In this document: positions 8,932 through 16,849 of the stretch, piece after piece
Numbering within the stretch: the first letter of the stretch is position 1
Layout: every line of letters begins with the position of its first letter
Assembly (NCBI RefSeq): GCF_023631325.1
Contig: NZ_JALQDG010000042.1
Span: 1-64,000, forward strand
DNA length: 64,000 nucleotides
Source: Caballeronia sp. INDeC2
GTDB lineage: Bacteria > Pseudomonadota > Gammaproteobacteria > Burkholderiales > Burkholderiaceae
Reading direction: 5' to 3'
Position numbers and translations under genes: made by a program
Notes under the pieces: model-generated
Seen by the model: only the letters and a program-made list of their open reading frames with translations
Told to the model about the DNA's origin: nothing
Database searches by the model: none

Positions 8932-9144
8932 CTAGGCAGAGCGGGTGCGTATCTACAGTTCGACCGCAACTAACGGTCATCTCCGAGATACCTCCGCGAA
9001 TGCGTCGCCCCTAGTAGCCACGGTTTGTTGACTGCGCCGCGTCGTGATCGATCTGTTCGCCCACGCGGCGAGCGAACCGAGAAAAACGCAAGCCAGAACG
9101 ATTTGAGCTAGCCTCTCCAATTCACTTTCAACTTCCACACGCCC

Positions 9145-9789
9145 ATGCCTCGCCCCCTCCAAATCGACTTCGTCTCCGACATCGCCTGCCCGTGGTGCGC
9201 CGTCGGCCTGTCTTCCCTGCAACGCGCGCTGGAGCGCCTCGGCGTTACCGTCGATGCCAGCATCACCTTGCATCCGTTCGAGCTGAACCCGGACATGGGT
9301 CCGCAAGGCGAGCGCATCGTCGATTATCTCGGCCGCAAGTACGGCCGCACGCCGGCGCAGATCAACGAGACGCAGGCGATGATCCGCGAGCGCGGTGCGC
9401 AGGAAGGCTTCGCGTTCGGCGAGCGCAACTGGGTGTACAACACGTTCGATGCGCATCGGCTGCTGCATTGGGCGCGCATCGAAGGCAAGCAACTGCCGCT
9501 CAAGCTCGCGCTGTTGCGTGCCTATCACGGCGACGGCAAGGACACGAGCGATCCGAGCGTTCTCGTCGATGCGGCTAGGAGCGTCGGCCTCGATCCCGAG
9601 CAGGCGCGCGCAGTACTGACAAGCGGCGCATATGCCGATGAAGTGCGCGCCGAAGAGCGCGAGTTCCAGCAACTCGGCATCCAGTCCGTGCCCGCGATCA
9701 TCTTCGACCGCAAGTATCTGGTGAGCGGCGGCCAGCCGTCCGAAGCGTTCGAGGAAGCGATTCGCAAGATCATCGACGAGAACGGTTGA
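9145..9789 (+). CDS. DsbA-family thiol oxidoreductase, FrnE-like
   Basis: A 214-aa protein with the thioredoxin-fold start LQIDFVSDIACPWC and a CPWC active site (C15, C18). It continues with a helical insertion and the cis-Pro loop IQSVPAIIF. There is no signal peptide, so it acts in the cytoplasm, as in the FrnE / 2-hydroxychromene-2-carboxylate isomerase-like branch of DsbA proteins. The exact substrate is unknown. The ribosome binding site is weak. It lies alone between the replication module and cluster A, convergent with the next gene. Confidence 0.85.
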   Translation: MPRPLQIDFVSDIACPWCAVGLSSLQRALERLGVTVDASITLHPFELNPDMGPQGERIVDYLGRKYGRTPAQINETQAMIRERGAQEGFAFGERNWVYNTFDAHRLLHWARIEGKQLPLKLALLRAYHGDGKDTSDPSVLVDAARSVGLDPEQARAVLTSGAYADEVRAEEREFQQLGIQSVPAIIFDRKYLVSGGQPSEAFEEAIRKIIDENG

Positions 9790-9810
9790 AGAGCAGGGTC
9801 GCGGCGACCT

Positions 9811-10611
9811 TCAATGCAGCGTCAGTGCGCCGGTCGGGCTGAGCGTCGCGCCGGTGAGGTAGGCGGAGTCGTCGGATGCGAGAAACGCCACCACGCTGCC
9901 GATATCCGTCGGCGCCGCGACCCCGAGCGTGCAGCCCGCGACGATCTTCTCGTACTGCCGGCGATGCTGCTCCGACACATTGCCGTGCTCGCCGAACACC
10001 GCTTCCCACGAGGGACTGTCGCGCACGACCGTCACGCACACGCAGTTCACGCGGATGTGCTCGCGCGCCAGTTCTTTCGCCATCACCTTGCTCGCGCGGA
10101 TCAGCCCGCCGGCGAACGTCGCAACGGCGGTTTGCCCCGGCGTGGGCACCCGGCCGCCTTCGGATGTCACGAAGATCACGCTTGCACCTCCTCGCCCGCA
10201 CATGTGAGGCAGCGCCGCCTGCACGGGAAAGAGCTTCGCGCAGGTGTTCTCCGCAACGACGGCGGCCACGCGCGCCAGATCGATGTCGGCGAACGGGCCG
10301 CGCACTTTGGGCGAACGGGCTTCGTCGTCGTTGCCGCCCGCGTTCGCGACGACGATATCGATGCCGCCGTATCTGCGCGCGGTCTCGTCGGCGAGCGCGG
10401 TCATATCGGCTTTCGATCGCACGTCTCCCGCGATGAAGTCCGCCGTGGCGCCGGAGCGCCGCAGTTCGGCAAGCACGGCCTCGGCTTTCGCCGCGCTTCG
10501 CCCGCCGATCACCACGATGGCTCCGCGCGCCGCGAGGCCCAACGCGATGCCCTTGCCGATGCCGCCCGTGCCGCCGGTGACGACGGCCACTTTTCCCTGA
10601 AGATCACTCAT
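9811..10611 (-). CDS. Short-chain dehydrogenase/reductase-like protein lacking the YxxxK motif
   Basis: A 266-aa Rossmann-fold SDR with the cofactor motif TGGTGGIG (12-19), GDV (62-64) and NAG (90-92), and a Ser in VTSEGG (S150). The usual catalytic Tyr and its YxxxK context are absent: the segment after S150 reads GRVPTPGQTAVATFAGGLIR and contains no Tyr, although a Lys occurs at 175. It may bind NAD(P) without classical dehydrogenase chemistry, or use another residue. It is divergent from the MFS transporter gene and shares its regulatory region, so it probably belongs to the cluster A regulon. Confidence 0.8.
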   Translation of the reverse strand: MSDLQGKVAVVTGGTGGIGKGIALGLAARGAIVVIGGRSAAKAEAVLAELRRSGATADFIAGDVRSKADMTALADETARRYGGIDIVVANAGGNDDEARSPKVRGPFADIDLARVAAVVAENTCAKLFPVQAALPHMCGRGGASVIFVTSEGGRVPTPGQTAVATFAGGLIRASKVMAKELAREHIRVNCVCVTVVRDSPSWEAVFGEHGNVSEQHRRQYEKIVAGCTLGVAAPTDIGSVVAFLASDDSAYLTGATLSPTGALTLH

Positions 10612-10695
10612 TGCATTGCGCCTTCGATGATTTGACGAGTCGTCTCGTGCCGATCACCACCTTAGGCGCGCAACGCTCACCCCGGCAACTGCAAT

Positions 10696-10775
10696 GATTC
10701 GAATCGGCGATTCACATACTCCGAATCGACATGCGCGCGCCGCACTTCGAGAACATCGAAGAGGCGATTCGAAAA
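10696..10775. promoter_or_regulatory. Operator region of cluster A (divergent SDR / MFS promoter)
   Basis: Positions 10746-10775 read TTCGA-N3-CATCGAA-N7-TTCGAAAA. The same arrangement with identical spacing occurs at 13393-13422 upstream of the acyl-CoA dehydrogenase gene. Other GATTCGAATC-type half-sites occur at 10696-10705 and near 10721-10730. The LysR protein at 19269 is the obvious candidate regulator, because it is the only regulator gene in this cluster. Confidence 0.6.
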
Positions 10776-10872
10776 CCGTCACTAGGTCTGAAAATTTCGC
10801 CTGCCTATATTGGGACGGCTCACTCGATGAGCCCACCAGCGGACATTCGAATAATCAGACCCAGGAGACGAT

Positions 10873-12195
10873 GTGAATCTATCTTCAAGACCGCCGCGAA
10901 GCAGTCTGTTCGTGGTCATGCTGTGCTTTCTGACGATCGCAGTCGACGGTTACGATCTCATCGTCTATGGCGCGACTATCCCGCGCCTGCTCGATGAACC
11001 CGGCTGGAACCTGAGTCCCGCGAGTGCGGGAATGATCGGCAGCTGGACGCTCGCCGGCCTGATGGTGGGCCTGCTCGGCGCGGGTCCGATGACCGACCGC
11101 ATCGGGCGGCGCAAGCTCATCATGGCGGGCGTGTTGTGGTTCTCGCTCGGCTCGCTGCTTTGCGCGGTCGCGCATTCGCCGCACGCGCTCGGCATTGCGC
11201 GCTTCGTCACCGGTATCGGGCTCGGCGGCGTCGTGCCTTCTTCCGTGGCGCTCACGATCGAATATGCGCCGCGCAGCCGCCGGCAACTCTACAGCGCGGT
11301 CGCGCTCACCGGCTATCCGGTCGGCGGCGTGGTCTGCGCGCTGCTCGCCATTGCGATGCTGCAAGACCAGGGCTGGCGCGTGCTTTACGGTTTCGGCGCC
11401 CTCTACGTGTTCATTCTGCCGGTCATGTATTTCTTTTTGCCCGAGTCGGTGAGCCATCTTCTGGATCGCGGCCGCACCGATGAAGCGCGCGAGCTCGCGG
11501 CGCGCTATGCGATCGATCTGGACGAAATCGCGCGCGACGAAGAGGAGCATCGTCAGTCGCGAGTCGCGGCGGCGGGCGCGCGAGGGTATCGGCTGCTCAC
11601 ATCGCCCGAATTCCGCTCGGCGCTGCTGCTGTTCGCGCTGATGTGTTTCTGCGGACAACTCGTCGTCTACGGTCTCAACGCATGGCTGCCCCAGTTGATG
11701 CGCAAGTCGGGCTATCCGCTGGGCTCGTCACTGCAATTCCTTCTCGTGATGCAGTTCGGCGCGGTCGTGGGCAATCTCATCGGCTCGTGGCTCGCCGACC
11801 GGTTCGGCTCGAAACGCGTGCTAGTTCCGTATTTCCTCATCTGCTCGATTTCGCTGCTCGTGCTGAGCCAGAAGCCGGATCACACGTGGCTCATGCTGGC
11901 GGTGTTCGGGGCGGGTCTCGGGTCGATCGGCTCTTCGACGCTCGTCTATGGCTTCATCGGCGCGTATTTCCCGGCGTCGTGCCGCGGCTCCGCGATGGGC
12001 GCCGCACAAGGTCTCGGGCGCATCGGCTCGATTCTCGGACCGATGATCGGCGGATGGGTGCTCGGTTCGAACCTCGGCCATCACTGGAATTTTTATGCGT
12101 TCGCGATTCCCGCCGTGCTGGGCGCCGTGGTGGTGACGCTGATACCGAAGCCCACGCAATGCGACGTACCGTATGCGCAAGCGAAGAGCACGTGA
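10873..12195 (+). CDS. MFS transporter, aromatic acid:H+ symporter-like
   Basis: A 440-aa, 12-helix major facilitator. It starts at GTG (10873) with CAGGAGACGAT directly upstream. Its N-terminal half has VDGYDLIVYGATIPRLL, the DGxD signature of the AAHS family (PcaK/BenK-type), where the Asp in helix 1 is needed for acid uptake. The loop 2-3 motif GPMTDRIGRRKLI is canonical. It probably imports a carboxylic acid, aromatic or alicyclic, that the downstream enzymes activate and degrade. It is the first gene of the cluster A operon, with the racemase 15 bp downstream, and has the repeated operator at 10746-10775 in its promoter. Confidence 0.88.
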   Translation: MNLSSRPPRSSLFVVMLCFLTIAVDGYDLIVYGATIPRLLDEPGWNLSPASAGMIGSWTLAGLMVGLLGAGPMTDRIGRRKLIMAGVLWFSLGSLLCAVAHSPHALGIARFVTGIGLGGVVPSSVALTIEYAPRSRRQLYSAVALTGYPVGGVVCALLAIAMLQDQGWRVLYGFGALYVFILPVMYFFLPESVSHLLDRGRTDEARELAARYAIDLDEIARDEEEHRQSRVAAAGARGYRLLTSPEFRSALLLFALMCFCGQLVVYGLNAWLPQLMRKSGYPLGSSLQFLLVMQFGAVVGNLIGSWLADRFGSKRVLVPYFLICSISLLVLSQKPDHTWLMLAVFGAGLGSIGSSTLVYGFIGAYFPASCRGSAMGAAQGLGRIGSILGPMIGGWVLGSNLGHHWNFYAFAIPAVLGAVVVTLIPKPTQCDVPYAQAKST

Positions 12196-12210
12196 GCGGA
12201 GGCCACGGAC

Positions 12211-13365
12211 ATGGAAAACGCACGAGGGCCGCTCGCCGGCATTCGCATCGTCGAGCTGGGCGGCGTGGGCCCGGCGCCGTTCTGTTGCATGCTGCTTGCG
12301 GATCTGGGCGCGGACATCGTCCGCATCGACCGGCCGCCGGGCTACGACGGCGGCGCGCCGGTCGAACATCGCTTCAATCTGCTGCATCGCGGGCGTCGCA
12401 GCGCGGCGCTCGATCTGAAGAAGCGCGAAGCCGCCGACGCGGTCCTGAAACTCGTCCGCTGCGCCGATGCGCTCATCGAGGGCTTTCGCCCCGGCGTCGC
12501 GGAAAAACTGGGGCTGGGACCGGATGCGTGTCTCGCCGAAAATCCCGCGCTCGTCTACGGACGCATGACCGGCTGGGGACAAGACGGACCGCTCGCAGAG
12601 ACGCCGGGACACGACATCAACTACATCGCGCTCACCGGCGTGCTGCATTCCGTGGGACGCGCGCAAGGCGGTCCCGCGATTCCGCTGAACCTCGCGGGTG
12701 ATTTCGGCGGCGGTTCGCTGTACCTCGCGCTGGGCGTCGTATCGGCGCTTCTCGAACGACAGCGCTCGGGCAAGGGTCAGGTGATCGACGCGGCGATGGT
12801 CGACGGCTCTGCCTCGCTGATGACGCTCTTCTACGGCCTGCGCGCCGGCGACCACTGGCGCGACGAACGCGGCGTCAACCGGCTCGACTCGGGCGCGCCC
12901 TGGTACAACGTGTACGAAACGAAGGACGGACGCTGGGTGAGCCTCGGATCGAACGAGGCGCGTTTCTGGCGCAACACACTGGCGCTTCTCGACCTGCGCG
13001 AAGACGCGATGCCCAGCCAGCACGACCGCGCGCAATGGCCCGCCGTGCACGCGATATTCGCCGCGCGATTTAGCACCCGCACGCGCGACGAATGGTGCGC
13101 GCTCGCACAAGGGCGCGAGGTGTGCATCGCGCCGGTGCTGTCGATGGCCGAAGCGCCGAATCATCCGCATCTACGCGCGCGTGAGACGTTCGTCGTGAAC
13201 GATGGCGTCACGCAACCCGCGCCCGCGCCGCGCTTTTCCCGCACGCCGGGCGCGATCCAGCGGCCGCCGCCTTCGCCCGGCGAAAACACCGACGCCGTGC
13301 TGAGCGATTGGGGTTTCGAGCCCGAAGAGTTGACCGCATTGCGCAACGCCGGCGCGATCGTCTGA
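12211..13365 (+). CDS. Alpha-methylacyl-CoA racemase-like protein (family III CoA-transferase fold)
   Basis: A 384-aa CaiB/BaiF-fold protein. The start GIRIVELGGVGPAPFCCMLL followed by DLGADIVRIDRP is typical of alpha-methylacyl-CoA racemases. The racemase catalytic residues are in place: H134 in TPGHDINY, D164 in LAGDFGGG and E236 in YNVYETKDG, matching His126, Asp156 and Glu241 of the mycobacterial enzyme. It should epimerise the carbon alpha to the CoA carbonyl in 2-methyl-branched acyl-CoAs so that an S-specific dehydrogenase can act. Its presence suggests that the cluster substrate has an alpha-methyl branch. It follows the MFS gene by 15 bp. Confidence 0.85.
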   Translation: MENARGPLAGIRIVELGGVGPAPFCCMLLADLGADIVRIDRPPGYDGGAPVEHRFNLLHRGRRSAALDLKKREAADAVLKLVRCADALIEGFRPGVAEKLGLGPDACLAENPALVYGRMTGWGQDGPLAETPGHDINYIALTGVLHSVGRAQGGPAIPLNLAGDFGGGSLYLALGVVSALLERQRSGKGQVIDAAMVDGSASLMTLFYGLRAGDHWRDERGVNRLDSGAPWYNVYETKDGRWVSLGSNEARFWRNTLALLDLREDAMPSQHDRAQWPAVHAIFAARFSTRTRDEWCALAQGREVCIAPVLSMAEAPNHPHLRARETFVVNDGVTQPAPAPRFSRTPGAIQRPPPSPGENTDAVLSDWGFEPEELTALRNAGAIV

Positions 13366-13392
13366 GCCCGTTTCAGCGCACGCGCAACACGC

Positions 13393-13422
13393 TTCGACAT
13401 CATCGAAACCGGGCTTCGAAAA
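13393..13422. promoter_or_regulatory. Second copy of the cluster A operator
   Basis: TTCGA-N3-CATCGAA-N7-TTCGAAAA, identical in the fixed positions and in all spacings to 10746-10775. It lies 80 bp before the acyl-CoA dehydrogenase start, in the gap after the racemase gene, and therefore marks a second promoter in the cluster. TTCGACATCATCGAA is itself a near-palindrome, as expected for a dimeric regulator. Confidence 0.6.
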
Positions 13423-13501
13423 ACGCCAGTTGGATCGCAAGGGGCATCGCTCTAACCTGCAAATACCGATACATCGGTCATCCAACGAGGAGCAAGAAGA
13501 C

Positions 13502-14647
13502 ATGCCCGCAAACTTTCTGGACGAGTCGCAAACGATGTGGCTCGACACCGTCAACAAGTTCATGGACAACGAGATCACCGTCGAATACGTGCGCAAGTGC
13601 GACATGGAACGGCAGTATCCGTACGAGGCCTACGAGAAGATCGCACAGCAAGGCTGGCTGGGCATCCTGATTCCGGAAGAAGAGGGCGGCTCGGGCGGCG
13701 ACATCTTCGATTACTCGCTGATGGCCGAAGGCCTCGGCAAATTCGGCTTCGACTTCGCGTGCTCGGTGCTCGTGCCGACCTTCACGGCGATGAACATCAT
13801 CAAGTTCGGCACGCCGGAACAGAAAGCGCGCTACGTGAAGCCTTTCATCGAAGGCAAGATCCGCTTCTCGGTGTCGATCTCCGAGCCGGACGCGGGCTCC
13901 GATGCCGCCAACACGAAGACGCGCGCGCGTCGCGACAGCAACGGCGACTGGATCGTCAGCGGCCAGAAGCTCTGGTGCAGCGGCGCGGCGGCAAAGGACA
14001 CCACCATCGCGATGCTGGTGCGCACCGGCAACGAAGACAAGCACGGCGGCCTTTCGGTGCTGCTGATTCCGAACGACACGAAGGGCGTCGTCATCAACAA
14101 GCTGCCGACGCTCTCGCGCCACGCGACGGGCACCACCGAAATCTTTCTCGACGAAGCACGCGTGCCCGCCGATGCGCTGCTCGGCGATGTCGGTCAGGGC
14201 TGGAAGATCATCACGGAGCATCTGGAGCTGGAACGTTGCGCGGTCGCCGCGGCCTACACCGGCAACGCGCAACAGGCCGTGACCACGGCCACGCGCTACG
14301 CGCACGAGCGCATCCAGTTCAGCAAGCAACTGTACGAGTTTCAGGTGATCCGCCACATGCTCGCCGATTGCCTGACCAAGGTCGATGCCGCGCGTCTCTT
14401 GTGCTATCGCGCCGCGCAAATGGCGGCCGCGCACGTGCCGTGCAGCCGCGAAGTGTCGATGGCCAAGCTCTACGGCTCCGAGACGCTGAAGGAATGCGCG
14501 CTCGCCGGCATGCAGGTGCTGGGCGGCTACGCGAACCTGCCCGAGGCCGACATGGAGCGCTATCTGCGCGAGAGCATTCAGTCGACGATCGGCGGTGGCA
14601 CGTCGCAGATTCAACGCACGATCATCGCGAAATCGATGCGGCAGTGA
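13502..14647 (+). CDS. Acyl-CoA dehydrogenase with IVD-type catalytic Glu
   Basis: A 381-aa FAD-dependent acyl-CoA dehydrogenase that makes a 2,3-enoyl-CoA and passes electrons to ETF. The FAD/substrate motif SVSISEPDAGSDAA (123-136) and the C-terminal TSQIQRTIIAKSM are clear. The usual medium-chain catalytic Glu before GT is Gly here (TIGGGTSQIQR, G365). A Glu in LELER (E244) sits where isovaleryl-CoA and long-chain dehydrogenases keep their base, so activity is likely, with a preference for branched substrates. The start at 13502 has GAGGAGCAAGAAGAC upstream; an earlier in-frame ATG at 13430 lacks one. Confidence 0.88.
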   Translation: MPANFLDESQTMWLDTVNKFMDNEITVEYVRKCDMERQYPYEAYEKIAQQGWLGILIPEEEGGSGGDIFDYSLMAEGLGKFGFDFACSVLVPTFTAMNIIKFGTPEQKARYVKPFIEGKIRFSVSISEPDAGSDAANTKTRARRDSNGDWIVSGQKLWCSGAAAKDTTIAMLVRTGNEDKHGGLSVLLIPNDTKGVVINKLPTLSRHATGTTEIFLDEARVPADALLGDVGQGWKIITEHLELERCAVAAAYTGNAQQAVTTATRYAHERIQFSKQLYEFQVIRHMLADCLTKVDAARLLCYRAAQMAAAHVPCSREVSMAKLYGSETLKECALAGMQVLGGYANLPEADMERYLRESIQSTIGGGTSQIQRTIIAKSMRQ

Positions 14648-14678
14648 ATCCCGCGAACAACACACACAGGAGATATCG

Positions 14679-15176
14679 ATGAGCGTCGTCAACAACAGCG
14701 TGAACGTGCCGTGGGACGAACTGGAGATCGGCCAGAGATTCCGCTCGGCGGGCCGCACCGTGACTGAAAGCGATGTGGTCATGTTCTGCATGTTCACAGG
14801 CAACTGGATCGAGATTCACTCGAACACCGAATACGCATCGAAGACGCGCTGGGGCGAGCGCCTCGTGCAGGGCATGCTGACTTTCTCGCTGCTCTCGGGT
14901 CTGCTGCAGTTCGGCCCGGCGATCCAGGCGAACTACGGCGTCGACAAGATGCGCTTTCTCAATCCGGTGAAGATTGGCGACACCGTGTACGTGAGCGCGG
15001 AAGTCATCGGCAAGAAGGAGAAGGACGACAAGTACGGCGTCGGTTCCTTTTTGATCAAGGCGTTCAATCAGCGCGGCGAAGTCGTGCAGCGCAGCGAATG
15101 GAGCCTTCTGATGATGAGAAGGCGCGCCGATCTCGATGCGCTCGTCGCCGGGTCGCAGCCCGAGTTTCACGACTAG
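14679..15176 (+). CDS. MaoC-like hot-dog hydratase
   Basis: A 165-aa single hot-dog protein that should hydrate an enoyl-CoA to a 3-hydroxyacyl-CoA. The hydratase 2 motif appears as FTGNWIEIHSNTEYA (39-53): the catalytic His (H47) is kept, but the usual Asp after the Gly is Asn (N42). GERLVQGML matches the conserved G-R-x-x-G-M-L end of the motif. An Asp-to-Asn change may lower hydratase activity, or the protein may need a partner subunit as in ChsH1-ChsH2 heteromers. CAGGAGATATCG precedes its ATG. It lies 31 bp after the dehydrogenase and 10 bp before the thiolase-fold gene, in one operon. Confidence 0.82.
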   Translation: MSVVNNSVNVPWDELEIGQRFRSAGRTVTESDVVMFCMFTGNWIEIHSNTEYASKTRWGERLVQGMLTFSLLSGLLQFGPAIQANYGVDKMRFLNPVKIGDTVYVSAEVIGKKEKDDKYGVGSFLIKAFNQRGEVVQRSEWSLLMMRRRADLDALVAGSQPEFHD

Positions 15177-15186
15177 GAGCGCGAGC

Positions 15187-16398
15187 ATGACGCCTCAACC
15201 CGTCGCGGCCATCGTCGGAATGGGCGATGCGTATGCATCGCGCGCGAATCGCAAGGACCCGTTGCAGCTTGCCGCCGAAGCCACGCACAACGCGCTTGCC
15301 GACGCGGGCATCGGCCGCGATCAGATCGATGCCGTGTTCACCGGCCGCTCGCCGTGGGCCGACAGGCGCTCACAGTGGAGCAACATCTTCATCTCGCACA
15401 TGCAGATGCCGGTGACCATCACGAGCGAAGTGACGATGCACGGCGCGGGGCTGACGTCGACCATCGCCATTGCGTCGCAGATGATCGCGGCGGGCCGCGC
15501 GGAGTACGTGCTGTGCCTGCAAAGCGACGCGACCGAACTCTTCGTCGATGCCGTCGCGCTGGGCGCCGAAGCCGACGCCGATCCGCAGTTCGAGATTCCG
15601 TATGGCCCGACCATTCCCGCGCTGTATGCGCAGGCCGCGTGCCGCTACTTTCACGAGTTCGGCATCACCGAAGATGATCTCGCCGATGTCGCGATCGCGA
15701 ATCAGCGCTGGGGGCGGCATCATCCGCACGCGGCGAAGGCGAAGTTCGGCGAGATCGACCGCGCGAAGGTGCTGGGCTCGCCGTACGTCGCCTCGCCGTT
15801 GCGCCGCTGGATGTGTTCGACCTGGGGCGGCGGCACGGGCGGCGCGCTCGTGGTGACGTCGCCTGCAAACGTGAAGGACGCGCGCGCTCCGATCTATGTG
15901 CTCGGCTACGGATCGGCGACGACGCACGAGTATCTGACCGATCGCATGAACATGCGCCGCTGCAAGTTCGAAAGCCTCGGCGCGTTCCCGAACCTGACGC
16001 ATACCGCGACAGCCGAAGCAGCGCGCCAGGCCTATGCGATGTCCGGCCTCACGCCGTCCGACATCGACATGGCGCAGATCTCCGTCAACTTCGCGCACAT
16101 GGGGCCGATCGTGATGGAAGATCTCGGGTTCGCAAAGAAAGGGCGCGGCATCGATCTGTATCGCGAGGGACGCACCGGCATCGACGGCGATCTGCCGACC
16201 GATACCAATGGCGGCTGGCTTTCGTTCGGGCAGCCGGGAATTTCCTGCAACATGGACAGCATCGTCGAGGCGATCCGTCAGTTGCGCGGCACGCCGCTCG
16301 GCCTCGCGGCGAGAAGCCGTCCGAAGACCGTGCTGGTTCAGGGCGCGGGCGGAATGCTCGCGGCGGGCGCCGTGCTGATGCTGTCCTCCACGATCTGA
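15187..16398 (+). CDS. Thiolase-fold protein without catalytic Cys, Ltp2-like putative retro-aldolase
   Basis: A 403-aa thiolase-superfamily protein of the SCP-x/Ltp type. The position of the nucleophilic Cys reads TMHGAGLTS (83-91), with no Cys. The distal GHP motif is GQP (in GWLSFGQPGISC). Classical thiolysis is therefore unlikely. In actinobacterial steroid side-chain degradation, Ltp2-type proteins with the same losses pair with a DUF35 protein and act as retro-aldolases that release propionyl-CoA. The gene 10 bp downstream encodes exactly such a DUF35 protein. Function by analogy only; the carbonyl product would depend on the substrate. Confidence 0.8.
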   Translation: MTPQPVAAIVGMGDAYASRANRKDPLQLAAEATHNALADAGIGRDQIDAVFTGRSPWADRRSQWSNIFISHMQMPVTITSEVTMHGAGLTSTIAIASQMIAAGRAEYVLCLQSDATELFVDAVALGAEADADPQFEIPYGPTIPALYAQAACRYFHEFGITEDDLADVAIANQRWGRHHPHAAKAKFGEIDRAKVLGSPYVASPLRRWMCSTWGGGTGGALVVTSPANVKDARAPIYVLGYGSATTHEYLTDRMNMRRCKFESLGAFPNLTHTATAEAARQAYAMSGLTPSDIDMAQISVNFAHMGPIVMEDLGFAKKGRGIDLYREGRTGIDGDLPTDTNGGWLSFGQPGISCNMDSIVEAIRQLRGTPLGLAARSRPKTVLVQGAGGMLAAGAVLMLSSTI

Positions 16399-16408
16399 GG
16401 AAACGCAA

Positions 16409-16828
16409 ATGACAGAAGCCATTTCGACGCCATGCTGGCCGCAGCCGTATCGCCTGCCGGATGCCGAACCATACTGGAGCGCGCTCACTGACGACGAACT
16501 CACGTTCCAGCGCTGTGCCGGTTGCGCGCAGGCCGTATGGCCCGCGCATTCCTGGTGCCCGCACTGCGGTTCGCAATCGCTCGGCTGGGAACGCTCGGAA
16601 GGGCGCGGTGAAGTCTTTTCGCACAGCACGATCATGCGCGGCCCGACGCCCGTGTGGGCATCGATGACACCGTACACGGTCGGTTTCATCCGGATGGACG
16701 AGGGCTACTATCTGTTCTCGCAGATCGATGCCGAACCGGACGCCGTGCGCATCGGCGAGCGCGTGACGGTGCGCATCGTCGAACGCGGCGCGCAGAAGAT
16801 GCCGGTATTCGTCTTGTTTGACCGATAG
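16409..16828 (+). CDS. DUF35 zinc-ribbon / OB-fold acyl-CoA-binding protein
   Basis: A 139-aa protein with a rubredoxin-like zinc ribbon (C36-AGC39 and C50-PHC53) followed by an OB-fold (GRGEVFSHSTIMRGPTPVWA, then YTVGFIRMDEG). This is the standard DUF35 layout. DUF35 proteins bind the CoA part of the substrate and form complexes with thiolase-fold partners. In Ltp2 systems the complex is required for aldolase activity. It is 10 bp downstream of its likely partner, with GAGGAAACGCAA as ribosome binding site. Confidence 0.9.
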   Translation: MTEAISTPCWPQPYRLPDAEPYWSALTDDELTFQRCAGCAQAVWPAHSWCPHCGSQSLGWERSEGRGEVFSHSTIMRGPTPVWASMTPYTVGFIRMDEGYYLFSQIDAEPDAVRIGERVTVRIVERGAQKMPVFVLFDR

Positions 16829-16849
16829 CGAACACACTGGGGAGACGTC

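Noticed and set aside
11821..13170. 449-aa open frame antisense to the MFS and racemase genes
   Set aside because: Arg/His/Ala-rich shadow of two well-supported genes; no domain.
13478..14803. 441-aa open frame antisense to the acyl-CoA dehydrogenase gene
   Set aside because: Lies fully opposite a clear gene; composition is that of a reversed high-GC codon pattern.
15370..16689. 439-aa open frame antisense to the thiolase-fold gene
   Set aside because: Same reason; no recognisable motif.
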